Source: Synechococcus sp. CPC35 (GTDB lineage Bacteria; Cyanobacteriota; Cyanobacteriia; PCC-6307; Cyanobiaceae). Taken from it: a DNA stretch of 10,685 nucleotides. Shown one piece after another: positions 4,797-10,685 of the stretch. The stretch covers positions 1 through 10,685 of the forward strand of contig NYUU01000108.1 in NCBI GenBank assembly GCA_002684175.1, read 5' to 3'. Every line of letters starts with the position of its first letter. Position 1 is the stretch's first letter. The position numbers and the translations under genes are program-made. The notes under the pieces are model-generated. The model was not told where the DNA came from. It saw nothing but the letters and a program-made list of their open reading frames with translations, and searched no databases.

Positions 4797-5799
4797 ATTT
4801 CTCGTGTCCTTTACCACATGGTTTACCTGTGATGGGGTCTGTTATTCCTGTATTTCCATACTTCCAATACTCAGTTCTTTTTTGTATTATATTGTTTGCT
4901 TCATCCCATGCTCTACCCTGTTTACTTCCTGTTCCATGATAAACAGATGGTCTACCATCATATGCAAGTATTGGAAAATCTCTATACATAGGGCCGTCTG
5001 CATGTAAATAATGTATAAAGATTTGTCTTGCAGAATTACCTGCTAATCTATCTCTCCAATGTATTACATTACTACCTTGATAAAATAATGCATCACCTGG
5101 CTCTAATAAAACTTGAGTACAATTCTCTCTGTCTTTGAAAGGTGCATTCATTGTTAAGTTCCATGAGTCTTGATTATCCATTCCACAATAGTTTATATCA
5201 TTACGAATCCATATTGACCATGGTTTACCATTATCTGTATTGTATGATATAGGAAAGGTTGCACTAAACTCACATGATGGTCTATCAGTATGACTTAACA
5301 ATCTTGAATGTCTGTCATAGGTTCTTCCATATGAATATGTTGGGATTAATCTATATCCAAACAACTCTTCAATTTTCTTTTGATACATTAAAAGAATTGT
5401 CTCTCCATAATTAGGAAAGGGCATTCCTTTACTAACCCATGTATCTAATCCTTTACCTCTATCATCAAAATTTTCACCTATGATATGTTCTTCACGATAG
5501 TATTGTTTTCTATGTTCTTGAAACTTAAACATATGAGAAGTCCATTCAATATGGTCTTTTTCAAAAAAGTTTCTTGCAACAAAGAATCTATTCTTTGCAA
5601 ACTGATAACCTTGTTTAGTTATCTCTGGAACATCATCTGCATAATCTGTTTCTGGATTAAAGACTTCCAATCTTTTATCCAATGATAATTCGTAAGAGTC
5701 TATAATATTTTCTTTGATTTTATTGTTATTAGTGAGAATCTCTTGTTTGTTATCATCGTGTTCTTCTTTACTTTTTCTTGCAAATTCTATATGGTGCAT
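4789..5799 (-). CDS. 2-oxoglutarate/Fe(II)-dependent oxygenase
   Basis: The 336-aa protein has the iron-binding facial triad H170-x-D172 (LLSHTDRP) and H247 (NVIHWRD), with R258 (SARQIFIHY) placed to hold 2-oxoglutarate, and the strand 'LEPGDALFYQG' just before the distal histidine as in prolyl-hydroxylase-like 2OG oxygenases. The N-terminal 60 residues are polar. The C-terminal tail (270-336) is long and Tyr/Gly-rich with no known motif. Its substrate is unknown: phage members of the superfamily are proposed to modify proteins, nucleic acids or small molecules. The gene sits between nrdA and nrdB, overlapping nrdA by 13 bases, with a GAGGA site nine bases before the ATG inside nrdA. It needs O2 and iron like NrdB and AOX nearby. 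Confidence 0.85.
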   Translation of the reverse strand: MHHIEFARKSKEEHDDNKQEILTNNNKIKENIIDSYELSLDKRLEVFNPETDYADDVPEITKQGYQFAKNRFFVARNFFEKDHIEWTSHMFKFQEHRKQYYREEHIIGENFDDRGKGLDTWVSKGMPFPNYGETILLMYQKKIEELFGYRLIPTYSYGRTYDRHSRLLSHTDRPSCEFSATFPISYNTDNGKPWSIWIRNDINYCGMDNQDSWNLTMNAPFKDRENCTQVLLEPGDALFYQGSNVIHWRDRLAGNSARQIFIHYLHADGPMYRDFPILAYDGRPSVYHGTGSKQGRAWDEANNIIQKRTEYWKYGNTGITDPITGKPCGKGHEKYE

Positions 5800-8087
5800 G
5801 CGTCACATTCCTCATCATCTAAATCTTCCACTACTGGAAGTGGTTCATCTTGAACCTCAATTACTTCATCTGTCTTCATATCATATGTGTTTTGATAATA
5901 AGATGTTTTCCAACCATATTTATATGTCTTAAGAAGGTCTGTTGCCATTGCAGAGATAGGAACTTCATTATCTTCATAGTTTTCTGGGTTATAAGACCAA
6001 TTTCCACTAATACCTTGGTCAAAAAACTTTTGCATTACTGCAACTATCTTAATATATCCATCATTGTCTTTCATATCCCATAAAAGTGTATAAAAGTTCT
6101 GTAACACTTGATATGATGGAACAATCTGCTTTAGAGGCCCTTTCTTCGATTTCTTGACACTTAAATAGTCTCTTGGTGGTTCAATACCATTTGTCTCATT
6201 AGAGACCACTGAGGAGCTCTCAGAGGGCATCTGAGCAGATAATGTACTATGTCTTAGTCCATGTACATCAATTACAGTTCTAAGTTTCTCCCAATCCTCT
6301 TGGTAAACTGGTTTTACAATTTCATCAACATCTGTTTTATAGGTGTCAATAGGTAATAATCCTTTTGCATACTTTGTTCTATCATACCATTCACATTTAC
6401 CTTTTTCTGATGCAAGTTGAGCTGATGCTCTTAGTAAACTATATTGAAACTTTTCTGTAAGTTCATGTACTAATTTATGTGCTTCTGCATCATCATATTT
6501 AACTTTGTTCTTTGCAAGGTAATGTGCAAGTCCAATGTATCCTATTCCTAATGACCTTCTTGCTTTGGTTGATACCTCTGCAGCTTTAACTGGATATTTT
6601 TGATAATCAATTAATTCTTCTAATCCACGAACTGAAAGTTCACAAAGTTCTGGTAGTTCATCTATCTTGATTGAACCCACATTGATTGCAGATAAAATAC
6701 AAAGTGCAACCTCTCCATCCTCATCGTCTGGATGTGAGATTGGTTTTGTAGGTAAAGTAATTTCTTGACATAAATTTGACATACTTACTTTATCTGCAAA
6801 TGAACTATGACTATTACTATGGTCAATGTTCATAATATAGATTCTTCCTGTTTCTGCTCTTTCCTTGAGCAAGTCCATCATTAATGTTCTTATACTTATT
6901 TTCTTTTTAGGGATTGAATATGCTCTCTCGTACTTTTCGTAAAGTTCATCAAACCCTTCTGTTCCAAATGCATCGTAGAGGTCAGGCACATCGTGAGGAC
7001 TAAACAAAGTAATGTCTTCGTCTTTGATAAATCGTTCATAAAATAACTTACTTAATTGGATTGAGTAGTCAAGTTTTCTGACTCTATTATCTTCTGTCCC
7101 TTTATTGTTTTTGAGGACAATAATGTCTTCAATTTCTTGATGCCAGATTGGGAAATGGACTGTAGCCGACCCACCCCTAACACCATTTTGTGTACAACAT
7201 CTGACTGTGGATTCAAATTTCTTGAGAAAAGGTATAACTCCTGTGTGCTGTACTTCTCCACCACGAATTTTAGAATTGATTCCACGAATTCTACCAGCAT
7301 TGATACCAATACCAGCCCTCTGTGCAACATACCTACCAATAGCCATGTCACTAGAGAAGATGCTTGAAAGAGTATCATCACTGTCGACCAGAACACAACT
7401 AGCAAACTGTCGAAGAGGAGTTCTAACCCCTGCCATAACTGGGGTAGGAATGTTGATTTTAAATTGACTAATTGCGTCATAATATTTTTTAACATAATTT
7501 AATCTCGTTTCTTTAGGGTAGTCCTTAAAAAGAACTGCACTAATCAAAATATACATGAACTGAGGTGTCTCATACAATTTACCAGATGACCTGTCTTGTA
7601 CAAGATACTTGTCCACTACCTGTTGGAGACCTGCGTATGCAAACAACATGTCTCTGTTATGATTTAGATAAGAGTTGAGTTTATCCCATTCCTTATCGTC
7701 ATAATAATTTATTAAATCTTTATCATAAACACCATATTCAATATTTCTTTCTACGATATCTTTTAATGGTGGATAGATTTTACTATCTTTCCATTTAGTA
7801 TTGAATACATCCTTACGAATTGCAAACAATAGTAACCTAGATGCAACATATTGATAATTAGGTGTATCTAATGATATTAAATCTGATGAAGATTTAACTA
7901 ATGTTTCTTGAATTTCTTGAGTAGTTACTCCATCATAAAACGACAAGTTTGCACTCATTTCAACCTGTGATGCAGATACCCCATTGATACCTTTACATGC
8001 AGCTTCTACCATTCTATGAATTTTTTCTAAATTTAAATTCTCTTTTGACCCATCCCTCTTCGTAATACTTAAACCATTACCATTCAC
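5787..8087 (-). CDS. nrdA: Ribonucleotide reductase class Ia, large (catalytic) subunit
   Basis: NrdA reduces ribonucleoside diphosphates to dNDPs for phage DNA synthesis. The 766-aa protein has an N-terminal ATP-cone (about 5-95: SITKRDG ... PNYQYVASRLLL), so it should be allosterically regulated by ATP/dATP. Active-site residues are present: C231 (FASCVLVDS), N438-x-C440-x-E442 (NLCQEI), C463 (LCILSAIN), the radical-transfer pair Y730-Y731 (SYYQNT), and the C-terminal redox pair C761/C764 (ECDACTI) that glutaredoxin reloads. The length matches E. coli and T4. The start is GTG at 8087, sharing its G with the primase stop (TAGTG), with GGAG nine bases upstream; there is no in-frame ATG until codon 26. 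No intein or intron is seen. Confidence 0.97.
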   Translation of the reverse strand: MNGNGLSITKRDGSKENLNLEKIHRMVEAACKGINGVSASQVEMSANLSFYDGVTTQEIQETLVKSSSDLISLDTPNYQYVASRLLLFAIRKDVFNTKWKDSKIYPPLKDIVERNIEYGVYDKDLINYYDDKEWDKLNSYLNHNRDMLFAYAGLQQVVDKYLVQDRSSGKLYETPQFMYILISAVLFKDYPKETRLNYVKKYYDAISQFKINIPTPVMAGVRTPLRQFASCVLVDSDDTLSSIFSSDMAIGRYVAQRAGIGINAGRIRGINSKIRGGEVQHTGVIPFLKKFESTVRCCTQNGVRGGSATVHFPIWHQEIEDIIVLKNNKGTEDNRVRKLDYSIQLSKLFYERFIKDEDITLFSPHDVPDLYDAFGTEGFDELYEKYERAYSIPKKKISIRTLMMDLLKERAETGRIYIMNIDHSNSHSSFADKVSMSNLCQEITLPTKPISHPDDEDGEVALCILSAINVGSIKIDELPELCELSVRGLEELIDYQKYPVKAAEVSTKARRSLGIGYIGLAHYLAKNKVKYDDAEAHKLVHELTEKFQYSLLRASAQLASEKGKCEWYDRTKYAKGLLPIDTYKTDVDEIVKPVYQEDWEKLRTVIDVHGLRHSTLSAQMPSESSSVVSNETNGIEPPRDYLSVKKSKKGPLKQIVPSYQVLQNFYTLLWDMKDNDGYIKIVAVMQKFFDQGISGNWSYNPENYEDNEVPISAMATDLLKTYKYGWKTSYYQNTYDMKTDEVIEVQDEPLPVVEDLDDEECDACTI

Positions 8088-9079
8088 TATACTTTACTCC
8101 AATTATTAATTGCAAGGGATAATTCTAAACCTTGTCTTGTATTATTATTAATCACATCAACGATTGATGGTATCTTGTTAAGTACCATATCATTAATATC
8201 TTTTTCCTTTATCGTCTCTGGCCAAACACAAACCTTATATCCTTGGTCACCCATAGACCTCATCTTTTTGATGATTTCTTTATTCCGAGGTTCATTGTCA
8301 AAGATAAGAGTAGAACCACTCTTAGATATTTCGTTTGTTACCTTGGAGAAGTCTGACCCACCGACTGCAATGCAGTTGGGCAGAAATAGAGAATCAATTG
8401 GCCCTTCAACAACATAAAGAGGTTGGTTGAAATCAACTTTGTCGAGATTGAAAATAAGTGGTTTTTCTTCATCGAATCGTAATGTTAAATATCTTAGTTG
8501 TGAATCATTTAATGCTCTACCAGTTATTCCTATAAGATTATTTTGTCTATCAAAGAAGGGTAGAACTAGTCTTGGGTCATTACCTAAAACTCTCTTATTA
8601 TACTTATAATTTATTGAACTTAGACTTTGTGATTTCTCTACAAAATAGAAATCTTTCCACCATTTTTTTGGTATTTGTCTTTTAGTCAAGTAATCAACAC
8701 ATAGTTCACTATCTTGTGCTTTAGGATATCTTGCAAGTATATTAGATTTAAACTTTGGTGGTTCAAATGTAAAGTTTTGTTGTGCAACTGGTCTAGTATC
8801 ATTCTTCTTACCAAACCTTTCCATGACCCATTGTTTATGCAACATTTCATCATGGTCTTTTAAGAATATACCTATATTAGTAGAATGACCACAATTATGA
8901 CACTTATAGACATAGGTGTCCTTATGCACGAAGTGGTAACCTCTTGCTTTCAGTTGATTACTAGAACTGTCTCCACAATAGGTACAAGAATGGTTAAAGA
9001 GTTTATCATCTTTCCATTTACCATTTCTCAACCTAGGAGATACCAATTTAAGGTATTTTTTATCAATCCACAAAGACAT
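8087..9079 (-). CDS. 61: DNA primase, T4 gp61-like
   Basis: Primase makes the RNA primers for lagging-strand synthesis, working with the gp41 helicase. The 330-aa protein starts with a zinc-binding domain (C32/C35 in CTYCGDS, C60/C63 in CHNCGHS) containing the 'KARGYHF' block. A linker (about 90-160) leads to the catalytic TOPRIM core: IGITGRAL (183-190), E225 in VVEGPIDSL, and D261 in IFDNEPRN. The domain order and length (T4 gp61 is 342 aa) agree with the T4 family. The N-terminus MSLWIDKKYL fits related starts, so ATG at 9079 is well supported. It opens the long central operon from its own promoter, and no ribosome binding site is visible, so the transcript may be leaderless. It runs into nrdA with a one-base overlap. 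Confidence 0.95.
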   Translation of the reverse strand: MSLWIDKKYLKLVSPRLRNGKWKDDKLFNHSCTYCGDSSSNQLKARGYHFVHKDTYVYKCHNCGHSTNIGIFLKDHDEMLHKQWVMERFGKKNDTRPVAQQNFTFEPPKFKSNILARYPKAQDSELCVDYLTKRQIPKKWWKDFYFVEKSQSLSSINYKYNKRVLGNDPRLVLPFFDRQNNLIGITGRALNDSQLRYLTLRFDEEKPLIFNLDKVDFNQPLYVVEGPIDSLFLPNCIAVGGSDFSKVTNEISKSGSTLIFDNEPRNKEIIKKMRSMGDQGYKVCVWPETIKEKDINDMVLNKIPSIVDVINNNTRQGLELSLAINNWSKV

Positions 9080-9085
9080 ATATCT

Positions 9086-9113
9086 ATAATACTATGTTTT
9101 TGGGATTTGTCAA
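9086..9113 (-). promoter_or_regulatory. Promoter of the primase-nrd operon
   Basis: The minus strand reads TTGACA (9108-9113), a 16-nt spacer AATCCCAAAAACATAG, and TATTAT (9086-9091). The expected start is about 9079, the A of the primase ATG. The spacer lacks the GTACA motif shared by the three promoters at the left end, so it may belong to a different class. A perfect inverted repeat lies just upstream. Confidence 0.6.
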
Positions 9114-9117
9114 GGTA

Positions 9118-9141
9118 ATATTCGTTCTCTCTTACGAATAT
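9118..9141. repeat. Perfect 8-bp inverted repeat upstream of the primase promoter
   Basis: ATATTCGT (9118-9125) and ACGAATAT (9134-9141) are exact reverse complements with an 8-base pyrimidine-rich loop (TCTCTCTT on the plus strand). The repeat ends five bases before the -35 box and follows the o-spanin stop. No U-run follows on either strand, so it is not a standard terminator. An operator or mRNA-end hairpin is possible. Confidence 0.5.
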
Positions 9142-9154
9142 CTAGACATTGGTT

Positions 9155-9664
9155 TTATTGTTTGGTTATGACTGCAGCTTTCGCTTCTGTTGTAGAACCA
9201 TCTGGGTTCTTGATGGTAACATTTCTATAGTAAACTACAACTTCTTGTACTTCACGAATGTATCTTCTTAGTTCTTGCATGTTATATGACATGAGTTCGT
9301 AATCACTGACTGACATTGCAACAAAGACAACATCACCACTGTTCGCTTTCTTCATGTCGTCTAAGAATCTGTCTAAGTATGTGTAACCTTCTGGCCAGTC
9401 TGGATTTTCTTTGCCTAGCGAGCAGTCTCTTTTTCCTGTATCTTTGTCTTTGACGCATGGGTTTGTTATTTTTGCCTCTGAAACTACATAAAACCTAGGT
9501 TCTTTTAAATCAATGTTCCTAGGCATTGTAGGTTGAATTATATCAATCTCTAATGGTTTACTGACTACCTCTACTTTCTTAGTTGGTATTAACGAACAAC
9601 CACTAATTGTTAGGGTTGATATCAGAAGTAGGGTCGTCCAACGAGTCCAATTCTTTGCTATCAT
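9155..9664 (-). CDS. Outer-membrane lipoprotein, probable o-spanin
   Basis: The N-terminus is a lipoprotein signal: basic MIAKNWTRW, a hydrophobic run, and the lipobox TISGC with C23 as the lipidated residue. The next residue is Ser, not Asp, which fits sorting to the outer membrane. The mature 147-aa part holds two cysteines (about 69 and 80), 'RFYVVSEAKITNPC', and a C-terminal half with 'DVVFVAMSVSDYELM'. The gene starts inside the i-spanin-like gene, overlapping it by 62 bases in another frame, the arrangement typical of Rz/Rz1 pairs. Spanins join inner and outer membranes at the last step of lysis. It is longer than most o-spanins, so another role for the C-terminal part is possible. A stop at 9155 precedes the primase promoter region. 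Confidence 0.7.
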   Translation of the reverse strand: MIAKNWTRWTTLLLISTLTISGCSLIPTKKVEVVSKPLEIDIIQPTMPRNIDLKEPRFYVVSEAKITNPCVKDKDTGKRDCSLGKENPDWPEGYTYLDRFLDDMKKANSGDVVFVAMSVSDYELMSYNMQELRRYIREVQEVVVYYRNVTIKNPDGSTTEAKAAVITKQ

Positions 9665-9998
9665 TTTCTATACTCTCAAATACTTGCTTTGTTGAGTTAT
9701 TAACTCTTTTTTCAATCATGCCAGGCTTTGCAATTGCAAGTTGGTTTAAATTATGTCTTCTAAAAATATCCAGATATGAATTCATTTCTGCTTCAATCTG
9801 TGCATTTTTTCTACTCATTTGATTCAATGCTTTACCTTGTTTTTCAAAGGATTCTCTCATTGTATCCATAGCTGCCTGTTGTTCTTTCACTGCACCTTCA
9901 AGTGCAAGATTGTTTGCACTCAATACTTGGTTTTGATTATAGAGATAATAACCCCCTAATCCTAAAACCAATATAATTCCTATCAACATCTGTTGCAT
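9603..9998 (-). CDS. Membrane-anchored coiled-coil protein, probable i-spanin
   Basis: A 131-aa protein with one N-terminal membrane segment (about residues 4-20, N-in) followed by a helical periplasmic part with coiled-coil character (25-80; QQAAMDTMRESF, NAQIEAEM). The block 'LAIAKPGMIEKRVNNSTKQVFESIE' (about 87-111) resembles one I recall from similarly placed proteins in many phages. Single N-terminal anchor, coiled coil, small size and the overlapping lipoprotein gene downstream together indicate the inner-membrane spanin. The start overlaps the ACP stop by one base (TAATG) with GAGGA upstream. A membrane-bound scaffold protein is the alternative. Confidence 0.7.
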   Translation of the reverse strand: MQQMLIGIILVLGLGGYYLYNQNQVLSANNLALEGAVKEQQAAMDTMRESFEKQGKALNQMSRKNAQIEAEMNSYLDIFRRHNLNQLAIAKPGMIEKRVNNSTKQVFESIENDSKELDSLDDPTSDINPNN

Positions 9999-10213
9999 TA
10001 TGAATTATCCTCAATCCATTGTTTAATTTCTGCAACTGTGAAAAGGGTTTCTGCATCTTCATCTGGTATTTGAACTTCATACTCAGACTCAATGTCCATA
10101 ACTATTTCGACTACTGATAATGAATCTGCACCTAAGTCATCAACAATATGTGACTCATCTGTAATTGTAGATACATCTACATTTAATCTTTCTGATAATA
10201 TTTTCTCTAACAT
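9998..10213 (-). CDS. acpP: Acyl carrier protein
   Basis: The 71-aa acidic protein matches bacterial ACP over its whole length: DLGADSLSVVEIVM with S31 as the 4'-phosphopantetheine site, then 'YEVQIPDEDAETLFTVAEIKQWIE' for helices 3 and 4. It is a few residues shorter at the N-terminus than E. coli ACP. It would need a host phosphopantetheinyl transferase to become active. No fatty-acid or polyketide enzyme is nearby, so its partner is unknown; it may draw acyl chains from host lipid synthesis, or serve as an acyl donor for a structural or lysis-related protein. The start overlaps the upstream stop by one base (TAATG) with AAGGGAG upstream. Confidence 0.93.
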   Translation of the reverse strand: MLEKILSERLNVDVSTITDESHIVDDLGADSLSVVEIVMDIESEYEVQIPDEDAETLFTVAEIKQWIEDNS

Positions 10214-10464
10214 TATAACTCCCTTATTATATAGTTCAGTCCTGCGGCACTTCTGTATTCTACAACCTCATTGTCATCATTTCTGAACTTTAGGTGTTTT
10301 TCTTTTTGTACTAAGATTTTCTTTGCAACATAAGACCTGTCATCTGCATCACCCCATTCCTTATTGAATGATACAGTAACCTCGTATCTTACTCTGAATA
10401 AATTTATGAACCATAACCATGCACACTTAATCCATTCCCAAATCTTAGTTGTCCACTTTTGCAC
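10213..10464 (-). CDS. 83-aa hypothetical phage protein
   Basis: I place the start at GTG 10464, because the longer frame to 10596 overlaps the upstream gene on a different frame and has no ribosome site, while GGAG lies five bases before this GTG. Residues 8-24 form a Trp-rich hydrophobic or amphipathic segment (IWEWIKCAWLWFINLF). The rest (25-83) is a polar domain with strands YEVTVSFNKEWGD, SYVAKKIL and HLKFRNDDNEVVEYRSAAGLNYIIREL. Such a protein, a short membrane-seeking N-terminus plus this basic domain, is one I recall from T4-like marine phages, without a known function. It overlaps the upstream gene by 20 bases and ACP by one. Confidence 0.7.
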   Translation of the reverse strand: MQKWTTKIWEWIKCAWLWFINLFRVRYEVTVSFNKEWGDADDRSYVAKKILVQKEKHLKFRNDDNEVVEYRSAAGLNYIIREL

Positions 10465-10685
10465 TTGCTCTCCACTGATAACATGACCAATATCTTGCTT
10501 TCCATTTAGGGCCAGGATTTGCACAATCGTGTCTTGCTCTAAAAGATTTTCTTCTAGCAGGGTCGTCTCTTTTAATAGACATTTTAGGGTCACCAAATCT
10601 GACTACAACAACTGAACCTTTTTCATTCTTTACATAAACCTTAAACTTCTTATTAGGGTTCTCAGATGTTCTTATAGGATTGTTT
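10445..10685 (-). CDS. C-terminal part of a phage protein with a basic Cys/Trp-rich tail domain
   Basis: The frame enters from the right edge and ends at TAA 10445-10447, giving 79 visible residues. The segment reads KKFKVYVKNEKG (strands), RFGDPKMSIKRDDPARRKSFRARHDC, then PGPKWKARYWSC. The pattern 'GDP.M.IKRDDPARR..FRARH.C......KARYWSC' is a domain I recall as common in phages, either as a small separate protein or as the end of a larger structural or protease-type protein. C54 and C68 with H52 could bind a metal; this is inference. The codons are phage-like and the reading frame is clean. The start and full length are outside the window. Confidence 0.75.
   Translation of the reverse strand, partial: NNPIRTSENPNKKFKVYVKNEKGSVVVVRFGDPKMSIKRDDPARRKSFRARHDCANPGPKWKARYWSCYQWRASAKVDN

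Noticed and set aside
2039..9822. Plus-strand open frames of 60-107 codons opposite nrdA, nrdB, AOX, primase and i-spanin.
   Set aside because: They are antisense to well-recognised genes, rich in Ser/Leu/Ile as expected from reverse translation, and have no domain or start signal.
10465..10596. Longer start for the 83-aa protein (127 aa from ATG at 10596).
   Set aside because: This part is an alternate frame of the conserved FGDPKM...RARH...YWSC domain entering from the right, which is clearly the true coding frame there.

Overview
The window looks like part of an AT-rich (roughly one third G+C by eye) genome of a T4-like myovirus, most likely marine. The T4-type markers are a gp61-like primase, a class Ia ribonucleotide reductase (NrdA and NrdB) with glutaredoxin, and several very small phage proteins packed with 1-20 nt overlaps. 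Every gene I can support lies on the minus strand, so transcription runs from high to low coordinates. The host cannot be fixed from the sequence. A phage of a Gram-negative aerobic bacterium fits, because there is a lipoprotein spanin, a membrane-anchored c-type cytochrome and a quinol oxidase.

Right end (10685 to 9155): the C-terminal part of a phage protein that enters from the right edge, an 83-aa small protein, an acyl carrier protein, and an overlapping pair that looks like inner- and outer-membrane spanins. These join by TAATG or longer overlaps and read as one transcription unit.

Centre (about 9113 to 1723): a promoter, preceded by a perfect inverted repeat, starts a long unit: primase, nrdA, a 2-oxoglutarate/Fe(II) oxygenase, nrdB, cytochrome c, glutaredoxin, a zinc-ribbon protein, an SH3-like small protein, a PD-(D/E)XK nuclease and an alternative oxidase (AOX). 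Primase and nuclease serve DNA replication or processing, and NrdA, NrdB and glutaredoxin make dNTPs. Mixed in with them are four iron proteins, three of which use O2: NrdB, the 2OG oxygenase and AOX. Cytochrome c carries heme. The pairing of a phage c-type cytochrome with a phage AOX inside the nucleotide-metabolism operon is the most striking content. It suggests the phage alters respiratory electron flow while making dNTPs, but that is inference.

Left end (1722 to 1): three promoters share an unusual conserved spacer (GTACA between TTGACA and the -10). The first fires into a roughly 140-nt non-coding, hairpin-rich stretch ending in a terminator-like stem. The second drives four small genes (84-aa, 124-aa, HExxH metallopeptidase-like, 64-aa). 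The third sits at the end of the 64-aa gene and drives a 54-aa Cys-rich protein. Beyond that gene, bases 1-128 are richer in G+C and enclosed by an 11-bp perfect inverted repeat, a candidate structured RNA or 3' element. Two genes, the primase and the 54-aa gene, have their ATG exactly 6 nt from the predicted -10 box, so their mRNAs may be leaderless.

No tRNA, CRISPR array, insertion sequence or attachment site was found. No stretch over 300 bases lacks a gene.
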